This document shows positions 23,706-33,092 of a stretch of 49,341 nucleotides of DNA, piece by piece. The stretch comes from Clostridia bacterium (GTDB taxonomy: Bacteria; Bacillota; Clostridia; Oscillospirales; Acutalibacteraceae): positions 157,185-206,525 of the forward strand of contig JAFUIO010000020.1 of NCBI GenBank assembly GCA_017468425.1, written 5' to 3'. Each line of letters starts with the position of its first letter. The first letter of the stretch is position 1. The position numbers and the translations under genes were made by a program. The notes under the pieces were generated by a model. That model did not search any database, was not told the origin of the DNA, and was given only the letters and a program-made list of their open reading frames with translations.

Positions 23706-24674
23706 ATGATGCAAAAATATACTGTGTCACTTGAAAAACTTATCAAGGACCAGAAATTGGATGTACTTTATATGCCTAAAGTTGCATCGGACATTTATGT
23801 TTCAAGTGCTGATGTAAACCGTCCGGGAATGTTTCTGTGCGGCTACGAGGAATATTTTGACCCTGACCGCATTCAGTTTATCGGACTTACTGAACTTGAA
23901 TATGTAAAAAGCCTTCCCGCTGATGAAGGTGAAAAGAAATTCGAAAGACTTCTTGAAAAACAACCTGTTTGTATTATTATCACCAGAGGTCTTGAATTGC
24001 CTGAAAAATGTATTGAACTTGCAAAAAAATATGAAGTTCCTTTACTTCTTACTCTTGACCAGACTTCACCATGTATGTCGGCTATTATTGCATATCTTAA
24101 TGTTGAACTTGCTCCTCGTGTTACACGTCACGGTGTTCTGCTTGAAGTAAGCGGTGAAGGTGTGCTGATATTAGGTGACAGCGGTGTAGGTAAAAGCGAA
24201 ACTGCTCTTGAACTTATCAAGAGAGGACATCGACTTATTGCAGATGACGCAGTTGAAATCAGACGGGTATCGAAAAAGACACTTGTAGGTTCTGCTCCCG
24301 ATAATATAAGGCATTATATTGAACTTCGCGGTGTAGGTATTATCAATGCCAGAAGAATCTTCGGTATGGGTGCTGTTAAGCTTACAGAAAAAATCGATAT
24401 GGTTGTTCAGCTTGAACTGTGGGATAATAAAAAAATATATGACCGTCTTGGTCTCGAGGATGAAAAAATGAACATTCTCGGTGTAGATGTTCCTGTTACA
24501 ACAGTTCCTGTAAAGCCCGGCAGAAACCTTTCAATTATCATTGAAGCTGCTGCTATGAACAACAGACAGAAAAAAATGGGATACAATGCTGCGCGTGAAC
24601 TTCTTCACAGTCTTGGTATGACAGATGACATTATGCCTGACGAAAATGAACTTGAAACGTGGCAGAAATCATAA
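23706..24674 (+). CDS. hprK: HPr kinase/phosphorylase
   Basis: The 322-residue bifunctional enzyme phosphorylates HPr and Crh at Ser46 with ATP or pyrophosphate and reverses the reaction. It sets carbon-catabolite control through CcpA. It has the N-domain (1-130), His142 in RHGVLLEVSG, Walker A GDSGVGKS (157-164), LIADDAVEIRR, the signature ELRGVGIINARRIFG and a C-terminal RKMGYNAARELLHS-like helix. Length matches the family. It heads a run of six genes on one strand; glcK follows after 39 nt. Confidence 0.97.
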   Translation: MMQKYTVSLEKLIKDQKLDVLYMPKVASDIYVSSADVNRPGMFLCGYEEYFDPDRIQFIGLTELEYVKSLPADEGEKKFERLLEKQPVCIIITRGLELPEKCIELAKKYEVPLLLTLDQTSPCMSAIIAYLNVELAPRVTRHGVLLEVSGEGVLILGDSGVGKSETALELIKRGHRLIADDAVEIRRVSKKTLVGSAPDNIRHYIELRGVGIINARRIFGMGAVKLTEKIDMVVQLELWDNKKIYDRLGLEDEKMNILGVDVPVTTVPVKPGRNLSIIIEAAAMNNRQKKMGYNAARELLHSLGMTDDIMPDENELETWQKS

Positions 24675-24713
24675 ATTATTAATTAAGTTAACAAAATTAC
24701 GGAGGTAATTAAA

Positions 24714-25664
24714 ATGTATAAAATTGGTGTAGACCTTGGCGGAACAAACATTGCAGTAGGTGTTATTGATGAAAAATTCAATATCATCGGAAGAGGAACA
24801 GTAAAAACAAATGCTCCCAGACCTGCAGAAGAAATTTTTGATGATATCAAGAAAGCGGTTGACCTTGCACTTGATGATGCAAAATTATCAATTAATGATA
24901 TTGAATCTATCGGTGTTGGTATTCCCGGTTCTATAAATAAAACAACAGGTAAAATTGAATTTTCAAATAACCTTGATTTTCATATGGTACCCGCAAGAGA
25001 TATGTTAAGCGAAAGACTTTCAGGCAAGCCCGTACATATCGATAATGATGCTAACTGTGCAGCTCTCGGTGAAGCATATGCAGGTGCAGGTAACGGATGT
25101 AAAAACCTTGTTGCTGTTACTCTCGGTACAGGTGTCGGCAGCGGTATTATTATTGATGGTAAGCTTGTATCAGGCATCGGTGATGCTGCAGGTGAATGCG
25201 GTCATACAGTTATTTTTGCTGACGGTATTCAGTGTAACTGCGGCAGAAAAGGCTGCTGGGAAGCATATGCATCTGCAACTGCTCTTATCAGACAGACAAA
25301 AGAAAAAATGCAGGAAAATAAAGACAGCATTATGTGGGAACTTACAGGCGGAGATATTAACAAAGCAAGTGGCAGAACAGCATGGGATGCTATGAGAAAG
25401 GGCGACAAAGCAGGTGCAGAGGTTGTAGATAAATATATCTGGTATGTCGCTATTGGTGTTGCAAATATTATTAATGCACTTCAGCCTGACGTTCTTTGTG
25501 TAGGCGGCGGTATCAGTAACGAAAAAGACAATCTTATTGTACCGCTTACAGAAAAGGTACATAAAGAAGTTTATAACAAACAGTTCGAGAGAGGAACAAA
25601 AATCTGCGTAGCTGAACTTAAGAATGATGCAGGTATTATCGGTGCAGCACTTCTTGAAAGATAA
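24714..25664 (+). CDS. glcK: ROK-family glucokinase
   Basis: The 316-residue enzyme phosphorylates glucose with ATP. It has the phosphate motif IGVDLGGTNIAVGVID, the sugar-binding HIDNDANCAALGE, VTLGTGVGSGIIIDG, the zinc motif GIQCNCGRKGCWEAYAS and VGGGISNEKD. These features match Firmicutes GlcK. A ROK repressor is ruled out because there is no N-terminal helix-turn-helix. GGAGG precedes the ATG. Its place behind hprK links glucose entry to HPr control. Confidence 0.93.
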   Translation: MYKIGVDLGGTNIAVGVIDEKFNIIGRGTVKTNAPRPAEEIFDDIKKAVDLALDDAKLSINDIESIGVGIPGSINKTTGKIEFSNNLDFHMVPARDMLSERLSGKPVHIDNDANCAALGEAYAGAGNGCKNLVAVTLGTGVGSGIIIDGKLVSGIGDAAGECGHTVIFADGIQCNCGRKGCWEAYASATALIRQTKEKMQENKDSIMWELTGGDINKASGRTAWDAMRKGDKAGAEVVDKYIWYVAIGVANIINALQPDVLCVGGGISNEKDNLIVPLTEKVHKEVYNKQFERGTKICVAELKNDAGIIGAALLER

Positions 25665-25688
25665 TTTAGATTAATTTTGGAGGTTTTC

Positions 25689-26594
25689 ATGGAATATTCT
25701 GAAAAAATGTTTGATTTCAATGATAAAATCAACTGTGAAATCATTAAGGATGTCCCGATGAAGATGTATTCGAGCTTCAAAACAGGGGGCAATGCTAAAA
25801 TAATGCTTTGCCCCAAAGATGAAAAATCTCTTTTTGAAGCTGTGAAAAAATGTAAAGAAAATAATATTTTACCCGTTATTCTCGGTAACGGCAGTAACAT
25901 TCTTGTAAGCGATAACGGTATTGATAATGTTGTTATTCACATAGGCAAAGGATTTGATGAAATCAGACTTATTGATGATACAACCATTTATTGTCAGGCA
26001 GGTTGCAGCCTGATGAAGCTTTGCCGTTTTGCTCTTGAAAATTCTCTGTCAGGGCTTGAATTTGCATACGGTATTCCCGGTTCAGTCGGCGGTGCTATGT
26101 ATATGAATGCAGGTGCATACGGCGGAGAAATGAAGGATGTTGCAGTAAGTTGCGATTATGTCGATTTTAATGGTAATAAAGGCACTTATTCAAATGAGGA
26201 AATGAACCTTTCATACAGAAACAGTGCCTTTGTAGACAGTGATAAAATAATAATTTCTGCTGTTTTTAAACTTGAAAAAGGCAGCAAGACTGAAATTGAA
26301 AATAAAATGAATGAACTTATGGGTAAAAGAAAAGCTAAACAGCCGCTTGAATACCCAAGTGCAGGCAGTACCTTCAAAAGACCTGAAGGTCATTTTGCAG
26401 GTCAGCTTATTGAAGAATGCGGTCTCAGAGGTAAATCAATTGGTGGTGCTCAGGTCAGCGAAAAGCATTGCGGTTTTATTATTAATAAAAATAACGCAAC
26501 TACTGCTGATATCAGAGACCTCATTGAATTTGTCCGTGATGAAGTTTTAGAACAAAAAGGCATATTTTTAGAAACAGAAGTTAAGTTTTTATAA
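25689..26594 (+). CDS. murB: UDP-N-acetylenolpyruvoylglucosamine reductase
   Basis: The 301-residue FAD enzyme makes UDP-N-acetylmuramate for peptidoglycan. It has the FAD-binding SSFKTGGNAK, VILGNGSNILVSDNG, GLEFAYGIPGSVGGAMYMNAGAYGGEM, the catalytic AGSTFKRPEGHFAGQLIEE and SEKHCGFIINK. It fits the type II short form. GGAGG (25679-25683) gives the ATG at 25689; the frame is open from a TTG inside this ribosome site, which is rejected. It lies 24 nt after glcK. Confidence 0.95.
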   Translation: MEYSEKMFDFNDKINCEIIKDVPMKMYSSFKTGGNAKIMLCPKDEKSLFEAVKKCKENNILPVILGNGSNILVSDNGIDNVVIHIGKGFDEIRLIDDTTIYCQAGCSLMKLCRFALENSLSGLEFAYGIPGSVGGAMYMNAGAYGGEMKDVAVSCDYVDFNGNKGTYSNEEMNLSYRNSAFVDSDKIIISAVFKLEKGSKTEIENKMNELMGKRKAKQPLEYPSAGSTFKRPEGHFAGQLIEECGLRGKSIGGAQVSEKHCGFIINKNNATTADIRDLIEFVRDEVLEQKGIFLETEVKFL

Positions 26595-26608
26595 TTCAGG
26601 TGTGGCAA

Positions 26609-27466
26609 ATGGAAGTTTTAATTGTAACCGGAATGTCAGGTGCAGGAAAATCAAATGCAGTTAACGCTCTGGAGGATATCGGTTATTTTTGTGCCGATAA
26701 TATTCCTCCTACGTTGTTGCCTGCGTTTCTCAAAGAAGTAAAAGAAAGCGATGAAGCAGACAAAGTTGCTGTTGTTATTGATATGCGTGCAGGTCTTTCT
26801 TTTTCAAACCTTATTACTGTACTTGATAAAGCAAGAAGCAGTAATTATAAGTTTAAAATATTGTTTATTGATGCTGATGATGATGTATTAATAAGAAGAT
26901 TTAAGGAAACAAGACGCCTTCATCCTCTTATTAACAGAGATTCCACTCTTTCGGTTACTGATGCTGTTACTATGGAAAGGCAGTACCTGCAACCGGTTAA
27001 GAATATTTCGGATATCGTAATTGACAGTACCAATCTTTCTGTAATTCAGTTGAGAAACAGGGTCAAAGATGCTTTCTTGTCACGCCCTGAAGATTCATTC
27101 GTGTTGCATTTTATTTCTTTCGGATATAAACACGGCATTCCCCGTGACTGTGACTTTGTTTTTGATATGCGTGGACTTGTCAACCCTTATTATGTGCCTG
27201 AATTACGTGAAAAAACAGGTCTTGATAAAGAGGTACGCGAGTATGTTATGCGTGATGAAAACAGTCAGAAGCTTAAAAGAATGCTGGAAGAATTTATTCT
27301 GTTTATTCTTCCGCTTTCAAAACTTGAAGGCAAAAGTCAGCTCGTAATCGGTTTTGGTTGCACAGGCGGACATCACCGCTCAGTTACTTTTGCAGAAATT
27401 TTTAACGATTTTATGGATTCGTTAGGCTACAGGACAACAGTTCATCACAGAGATTGTCTTAAATAA
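26609..27466 (+). CDS. rapZ: RNase adapter / nucleotide-binding protein RapZ (YvcJ)
   Basis: The 285-residue P-loop protein has Walker A GMSGAGKS (8-15), the FCADNIPPTLLP motif, VIDMRAG, RFKETRRLHPL, and the conserved SFGYKHGIPRDCDFVFDMRGLVNPYY, with FGCTGGHHRSVTFAE near the end. In E. coli it steers RNase E to glmZ; in Firmicutes YvcJ it binds UDP-GlcNAc-type signals and affects competence, so its role here is not certain. The start at 26609 follows AGGTG; a GTG three codons upstream lies in that site. It lies between murB and whiA, as in many Clostridia. Confidence 0.95.
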   Translation: MEVLIVTGMSGAGKSNAVNALEDIGYFCADNIPPTLLPAFLKEVKESDEADKVAVVIDMRAGLSFSNLITVLDKARSSNYKFKILFIDADDDVLIRRFKETRRLHPLINRDSTLSVTDAVTMERQYLQPVKNISDIVIDSTNLSVIQLRNRVKDAFLSRPEDSFVLHFISFGYKHGIPRDCDFVFDMRGLVNPYYVPELREKTGLDKEVREYVMRDENSQKLKRMLEEFILFILPLSKLEGKSQLVIGFGCTGGHHRSVTFAEIFNDFMDSLGYRTTVHHRDCLK

Positions 27467-27480
27467 ATTGGGGGATTTTT

Positions 27481-28374
27481 ATGTCTTTTTCACAGGATGT
27501 GAAAAGTGAATTAGCGTTACTTACTGATTTGTCTGATTGTTGTATGAAGGCACAGGCTTACGGAATGTTACTTTTCGGCAAGTATTACAGCCAGTCACGA
27601 ATCGGATTACTTACCGAAAATAAGAATGTTGCAAGTGCATATTCTGTTTTTTGCAAAGAAGTCTGTGGTGTGAAACCGAGAATGCTTAAAACTAAAGCAG
27701 GTAATTTTTCCTTATCTGTTGCCATGCAGAGCGATATTATCAGAATTATGCGTTTTTTTGGGCAAAGCAGACAGGATATTGCCTTACGTATTAACAGAGC
27801 AAATTTAGAAGATGATTGCTGTTATGCTGCTTTTTTAAGAGGCGTTTTCTTATCCTGCGGTACTATTGCAGACCCAATGAAAAACTACCATCTTGAGTTT
27901 GTGATTCCTTTTCTCAAACTTACCAATGATTTTATGACACTTCTTGGTGATATGGGGTTGTCGCCTAAAATGGTTGAGCGTGGCAACGCGTATGTTGTTT
28001 ACTTTAAAGACAGTGAAAATATTGAAGATTTTCTTACACTTATCGGTGCTGCATCAAGTTCACTTGAACTTATGGGCGTTAAAATGATGAAAGATGTAAG
28101 AAATAAAATAAACAGAAAAATTAATTTTGAAACGGCAAATATTTCAAGGACTGTTAATGCTGCAATGGCTCAGATTATGGCCATAGAAAAAATAGAAAAA
28201 GTAAAGGGTCTTTCCTGGCTTCCGGACCAGTTGAAAGAAATTGCAGTTATCAGAAAAAATAACCCTGATATGTCACTTGATGAAATACGGAATGAGCTTG
28301 GCGGTGAAATTTCCCGCTCAGGTGTTAATCACAGATTGAACAGGCTTATTAAAATTGCAGATGAATTAGATTAG
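27481..28374 (+). CDS. whiA: DNA-binding protein WhiA
   Basis: The 297-residue protein joins a LAGLIDADG-like N-domain (about 1-200) with a C-terminal helix-turn-helix (about 215-297). The motifs are FSQDVKSELALL at the start, AAFLRGVFLSCGTIADPMKNYHLEF, NKINRKINFETANISRTVNAA, and LPDQLKEIAVIRKNNPDMSLDEI with GISRSGVNHRL-type HTH. It regulates cell division and chromosome behaviour in Gram-positives. The yvcK/mgfK gene that commonly sits between rapZ and whiA is missing here. Confidence 0.95.
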   Translation: MSFSQDVKSELALLTDLSDCCMKAQAYGMLLFGKYYSQSRIGLLTENKNVASAYSVFCKEVCGVKPRMLKTKAGNFSLSVAMQSDIIRIMRFFGQSRQDIALRINRANLEDDCCYAAFLRGVFLSCGTIADPMKNYHLEFVIPFLKLTNDFMTLLGDMGLSPKMVERGNAYVVYFKDSENIEDFLTLIGAASSSLELMGVKMMKDVRNKINRKINFETANISRTVNAAMAQIMAIEKIEKVKGLSWLPDQLKEIAVIRKNNPDMSLDEIRNELGGEISRSGVNHRLNRLIKIADELD

Positions 28375-28384
28375 GAGATTTTCC

Positions 28385-31300
28385 ATGGGCTTTACTCACT
28401 TACATCTTCACAGTGAATACAGTTTGCTTGACGGTGCGTGTAAAATTGGCGAAGTTATTGAACGCGCTGTCGAGTTAGGTCAGTCTTCTCTTGCGATTAC
28501 TGACCATGGTGTAATGTATGGCGCTATTGATTTTTATAAAAAGGCCAGGTCTGCAGGTATCAAGCCTATAATCGGTTGCGAGGTTTATGTTGCACCGAGA
28601 AGCCTTGATAAAAAAGAAAAAGCCTTTGATAATGAAAGATATCACCTTGTTTTGCTCTGTAAGAATGAAACAGGGTATAAAAACCTTATAAAAATGGTTT
28701 CTGAAAGCTGGACACGCGGCTTTTACGGTAAACCGAGAATTGATAAGTCTCTCCTTGAAAAGCATCATGAGGGGCTTATTGCTTTATCTGCGTGTCTTGC
28801 AGGTGAAATTCCAAGAGCAATTCTTGCAAATGATATTGACACTGCAATTGAAAAGGCAATGTGGTATAAAACTATATTCGGCGACGATTTCTATCTGGAA
28901 ATTCAGAACCATTCTCTGCAGGATGAGCTTCGCGTTATAAGCGGAATGAGGACTGTTTCCGATAAAACAGGAATTCCGCTTGTTGCAACTAACGATACGC
29001 ACTATGTCAGAAAAGAAGACGCTAAGATTCAGGAAGTATTACTTTGCATACAGACCAATAACACTGTGGGCACGCCTACAGGTATGAGCTTTGAAACTGA
29101 TGAATTTTATCTGAAAAGCTATGACGAAATGTGTCAGGCTTTCCCTGATGATATTGATGCTGTGGAAAGAACACAGGAAATTGCGGATAAATGTAACCTT
29201 GATTTTGAGTTCGGTAAAACCAAACTTCCTCATTTTGAAGTGCCCGATAATGAAGACCATTTTGACTATTTCAAAAGACAATGTTTTGGAGGTCTTGTTA
29301 AAAGATACGGTGAAAACTATCCGAAGGAATATGAAGAAAGGCTTTTGTATGAGCTTGAGACCATAAATAAAATGGGATATACTGATTACTATCTCATTGT
29401 GCACGATTTCATTGCTTATGCAAAAAGTCACGATATACCCGTAGGTCCCGGCAGAGGCTCAGGTGCAGGTTCACTCGCTGCATACTGTATCGGAATCACA
29501 GGTATTGACCCGATGAAGTACAGCTTGATTTTCGAGCGTTTTCTTAACCCTGAACGAGTAACTATGCCCGACTTTGACGTTGATTTCTGTTATGTCAAAC
29601 GCGGACAAGTTATTGATTATGTAATTAATAAATACGGTTATGACCACGTTGCACAGATTGTAACTTTCGGAACAATGGCTGCACGTGCTGCAATACGTGA
29701 TGTGGGACGTGCTCTGGGTATGTCTTATGCAAATGTTGACCGCGTTGCTAAACTTATTCCGAGAGAACTTAATATTACAATAGATGCTGCACTTGATATG
29801 TCGCCTGAACTTGTTGAGATTTATAACTCCGATGTTGAAGTTAAAAATCTTATTGATACTGCAAAAAGCGTTGAAGGTATGCCCAGGCACGCATCAACTC
29901 ACGCAGCAGGTGTTGTAATAACAAGAGATGCAGTAGACACTTATGTGCCGCTTGCACTCAACGACAATGCAGTTGTAACTCAGTTTACAATGACAACTCT
30001 TGAAGAATTAGGGCTTCTAAAAATTGACTTTCTTGGTCTGCGTTATCTCACTGTTATCGATAATGCAGAAAAGGCAGTCAGAAAAAAATATCCTGATTTC
30101 GATATTGAAAAAATCGATTTAAAAGACAAAGCAACTTACGAATTGTTTTCAAAAGGTCTTACAGACGGCATATTCCAGCTTGAATCAGGCGGTATGAAAA
30201 ATGTTCTCACTCAGCTCAGACCTGATTCTATTGAAGATATTATAGCTGTTATTTCTCTTTACCGTCCCGGTCCGATGAAATCAATTCCCACATATATTGA
30301 AAACAGACATAATCCGCACAAAATTAAGTATTCAACACCGCTTCTTAAAGATATTCTCGATGTTACTTACGGTTGCATCGTGTATCAGGAGCAGGTTATG
30401 CAGATTTTCAGAACATTGGCAGGTTATTCATTCGGCAGAGCTGATATTGTAAGACGAGCCATGAGTAAGAAAAAGCACGATGTTATGGAAAAAGAGCGTA
30501 AGAATTTTGTTTATGGTCTTAAAAATGAAGATGGTACCACCGAATGTATAGGTGCTGTAAATAATGGCGTTGATGAAAAAACTGCAAATGAAATTTTTGA
30601 TACAATGTCTGATTTCTCGCAGTATGCGTTTAATAAATCACACGCGGCAGCATACGCTTTTCTTGCGTACAGAACAGCTTATTTAAAAACACATTTTCCC
30701 AACGAATATTTTGCATCACTCATCAGCAGTGTTCTTGAAGATTCAAATAAGGTTTCAGGTTATATTGCAGAATGTAGCCGTTTGGGAATTAAAATTATTC
30801 CGCCTGATGTCAATGTTGGCTTTGATGATTTCACTGTTGAAGGCAATGATATTCTGTTCGGAATGCTTGCGATTAAAAATCTTGGCAGAAATGCTATAAA
30901 AGCAATCATCAGAGAACGCGAAGAAGGGGGTAAATTCGAATCATTTTCATCATTCTGTTTCAGAATGTACGGAAAAGACCTGAATAAAAGAGCAATTGAA
31001 GCACTTATTTACAGCGGTGCACTTGATTCACTTGACCTTAACCGTCGTCAGATGATTACTGTTCTTCCTGAAGTTATGGCACAGGCTGAAACTGACGGAA
31101 AGATACTTGCAAGCGGTCAGATGGGACTTTTCGGCGACGAGGTTGAACTATATGATGTTAAAGCTCCTGATATATCTGAGTTTGAAATAAGCGATAAACT
31201 TGCTTTTGAAAAAGAATATACGGGAATATATATTTCAGGCCATCCGCTGGCACATTATGATTCTGTAAAAAAAGCACTCAAAGCAGACAGTATCGGAGAA

Positions 31301-31858
31301 ATTATCAGAGAAACTTCGGCTGATAATGAAACAGGTGTCAGCAGATACCGTGATAATACGCGTGTCAATATTCTTGCTATTATTACATCAGTAAAAAAGA
31401 AGGTTACAAAAAATAACGATACAATGGCTTTCCTTACCGTTGAAGATACAGATGCAAGTATGGAAGTTATTGTATTTGCCAAGAATTATATTGATTATAT
31501 TAATCTTTTGTCTGTTGGTAATGTACTGTTAATCGGCGGCAGACTTTCTGTACGTGAGGACGAAGATTGTAAGCTTGTGTGCGAAAATATTTCAGTTGCA
31601 CCTGAAAAGGTGAATATTCAGCCTGCAAAGAAAAAAGAAAATAAGGGTATTTATTTCAGAGTTAAAAACAAAGATTGCGATGAATACAAAAAAATTCAGC
31701 ACGTGCTCGATGTTTTTGACGGTAATATGCCTGTGTATTATTATTTTACAGATGATAATAAACTTGTCCGTCATCATTCCAGATTGTGTGATGTCAACGA
31801 TTCTATGCTGAAAGAGCTGAAAAGAATTGTCGGCGATAAGAATATCGGCATAAAATAA
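28385..31858 (+). CDS. dnaE: DNA polymerase III alpha subunit DnaE
   Basis: The 1157-residue replicative polymerase lacks a proofreading exonuclease and so is the DnaE rather than PolC type. It has the PHP domain (about 1-210, HLHLHSEYSLLDG and SLAITDHGVMYG), the C-family catalytic core with PVGPGRGSGAGSLAAYC and MPDFDVDF, then FPHTT-like ISLYRPGPM, a fingers region with HAAAYAFLAYRTAYLK, a tandem helix-hairpin-helix, and an OB fold at about 990-1050 (RVNILAIITSVKKK and FLTVEDTDASMEVIVF). AGGAG precedes the ATG. It begins 11 nt after whiA. Confidence 0.97.
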   Translation: MGFTHLHLHSEYSLLDGACKIGEVIERAVELGQSSLAITDHGVMYGAIDFYKKARSAGIKPIIGCEVYVAPRSLDKKEKAFDNERYHLVLLCKNETGYKNLIKMVSESWTRGFYGKPRIDKSLLEKHHEGLIALSACLAGEIPRAILANDIDTAIEKAMWYKTIFGDDFYLEIQNHSLQDELRVISGMRTVSDKTGIPLVATNDTHYVRKEDAKIQEVLLCIQTNNTVGTPTGMSFETDEFYLKSYDEMCQAFPDDIDAVERTQEIADKCNLDFEFGKTKLPHFEVPDNEDHFDYFKRQCFGGLVKRYGENYPKEYEERLLYELETINKMGYTDYYLIVHDFIAYAKSHDIPVGPGRGSGAGSLAAYCIGITGIDPMKYSLIFERFLNPERVTMPDFDVDFCYVKRGQVIDYVINKYGYDHVAQIVTFGTMAARAAIRDVGRALGMSYANVDRVAKLIPRELNITIDAALDMSPELVEIYNSDVEVKNLIDTAKSVEGMPRHASTHAAGVVITRDAVDTYVPLALNDNAVVTQFTMTTLEELGLLKIDFLGLRYLTVIDNAEKAVRKKYPDFDIEKIDLKDKATYELFSKGLTDGIFQLESGGMKNVLTQLRPDSIEDIIAVISLYRPGPMKSIPTYIENRHNPHKIKYSTPLLKDILDVTYGCIVYQEQVMQIFRTLAGYSFGRADIVRRAMSKKKHDVMEKERKNFVYGLKNEDGTTECIGAVNNGVDEKTANEIFDTMSDFSQYAFNKSHAAAYAFLAYRTAYLKTHFPNEYFASLISSVLEDSNKVSGYIAECSRLGIKIIPPDVNVGFDDFTVEGNDILFGMLAIKNLGRNAIKAIIREREEGGKFESFSSFCFRMYGKDLNKRAIEALIYSGALDSLDLNRRQMITVLPEVMAQAETDGKILASGQMGLFGDEVELYDVKAPDISEFEISDKLAFEKEYTGIYISGHPLAHYDSVKKALKADSIGEIIRETSADNETGVSRYRDNTRVNILAIITSVKKKVTKNNDTMAFLTVEDTDASMEVIVFAKNYIDYINLLSVGNVLLIGGRLSVREDEDCKLVCENISVAPEKVNIQPAKKKENKGIYFRVKNKDCDEYKKIQHVLDVFDGNMPVYYYFTDDNKLVRHHSRLCDVNDSMLKELKRIVGDKNIGIK

Positions 31859-31924
31859 TACAAGGTATGCAAACTAATTTTATTAAGATAATTACTAAAT
31901 TTTAGAAAATTTTGCAAAAAACAC

Positions 31925-31953
31925 TTGAACTTTGTCGCGTATTAGTTTATCAT
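31925..31953 (+). promoter_or_regulatory. Promoter of pfkA
   Basis: TTGAAC (31925-31930), 17 bp, TATCAT (31948-31953), about 35 nt before the ATG. Confidence 0.65.
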
Positions 31954-31988
31954 AGTAATAATATTTTTTAACCAAGGGGATAAATGAA

Positions 31989-32948
31989 ATGAAAACTATC
32001 GGTGTATTGACAAGCGGCGGTGACGCACCGGGTATGAACGCTTGTATTCGTGCGGTTGTAAGAACAGCGTGCGAAAAAGGTATGAAAGTTTACGGTATTA
32101 ACCGTGGCTACAACGGCCTTATGGAAGATGATATGGTTGAAATGGATTTAAGAAGCGTTTCAGACGTTATCGACAGAGGCGGTACATTCCTTTGTTCTGC
32201 AAGAAGCCTTAACTTCAAAACAGAAGAAGGTATGCAGGCAGCTATTGATGTTTGTAAAAAAAGAGAAATTGAAGGTATTGTTGTTATAGGCGGCGACGGC
32301 TCATTCAGAGGCGCAAGAGATTTGTCTTTAAGAGGAATTCCTTGTATCGGCGTTCCCGGAACAATTGATAACGATATTGCATGCACAGATTATACAATCG
32401 GTTTTGATACATGCCTTAACACAATTATGGACGCTGTTGACAGAATCCGTGATACTTCTGAATCACATGACAGATGCACAGTTGTTGAAGTTATGGGCAG
32501 AAGTGCAGGTTACCTTGCACTTGAAGGCGGTATTGCAGTAGGTGCTACTTATATTATCGTTCCTGAAAAACCCTATGACCTTACAGACGTTATCAACAGA
32601 ATGAAGAAAACTCTTAAAACAGGTAAGAGACACTTTGTTATTGTTGTTGCTGAAGGTATCGGCGGTGTTGCAAACCTTGCAAAAAGAATCGAAGAAGAAA
32701 CAGGTGTTGAATGCCGTTCTTCAATTCTCGGTCATATTCAGCGTGGCGGTTCACCCACGGTACGTGACAGAGTTATGGCAAGTGTTATGGGTAACAAAGC
32801 AGTTAAACTTCTTATGGAAGGCATCGGTAACCGTGTTGTTGCAGTTAAAGATGACAAAATCGTTGATTATGATATTTTTGAAGCACTTCAGATGAAGAAA
32901 ACTCTCAACGACGAGTATTATCAGATTGCACACGAAATTTCAATCTGA
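31989..32948 (+). CDS. pfkA: ATP-dependent 6-phosphofructokinase
   Basis: The 319-residue glycolytic enzyme phosphorylates fructose-6-phosphate at C1. It has the ATP site GVLTSGGDAPGMNACIRA, VIGGDGSFRGA, the catalytic PGTIDNDIACTDYTIG, MGRSAGYLALEGG and LGHIQRGGSPT. The GGDGS glycine pattern indicates ATP rather than pyrophosphate as donor. Length is exact for bacterial PfkA. AAGGGG gives the start. It has its own promoter, though it follows dnaE as in other Clostridia. Confidence 0.97.
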   Translation: MKTIGVLTSGGDAPGMNACIRAVVRTACEKGMKVYGINRGYNGLMEDDMVEMDLRSVSDVIDRGGTFLCSARSLNFKTEEGMQAAIDVCKKREIEGIVVIGGDGSFRGARDLSLRGIPCIGVPGTIDNDIACTDYTIGFDTCLNTIMDAVDRIRDTSESHDRCTVVEVMGRSAGYLALEGGIAVGATYIIVPEKPYDLTDVINRMKKTLKTGKRHFVIVVAEGIGGVANLAKRIEEETGVECRSSILGHIQRGGSPTVRDRVMASVMGNKAVKLLMEGIGNRVVAVKDDKIVDYDIFEALQMKKTLNDEYYQIAHEISI

Positions 32949-32959
32949 TTTCCGAAATT

Positions 32960-32998
32960 AAGCTCTCTTGTTTTCAAGGGAGCTTTTAATTTTTTTAA
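32960..32998 (+). terminator. Terminator of pfkA
   Basis: AAGCTCTCTTG (32960-32970) pairs with CAAGGGAGCTT (32975-32985) with one G-U pair and a 4-nt loop, followed by a long T-rich tract. Confidence 0.9.
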
Positions 32999-33092
32999 TA
33001 TGCAACACCTTTTTGAAGTTCTTTAGAATTTGTAATAACTCTTTTAAAATCAGCATAGTAATTACAAAGATTTTATAAAAGGAGTTGTATGT

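Noticed and set aside
28475..31777. Numerous open frames antisense or out of frame within dnaE
   Set aside because: They are shadows of the dnaE frame; none has a ribosome site or recognisable domain.
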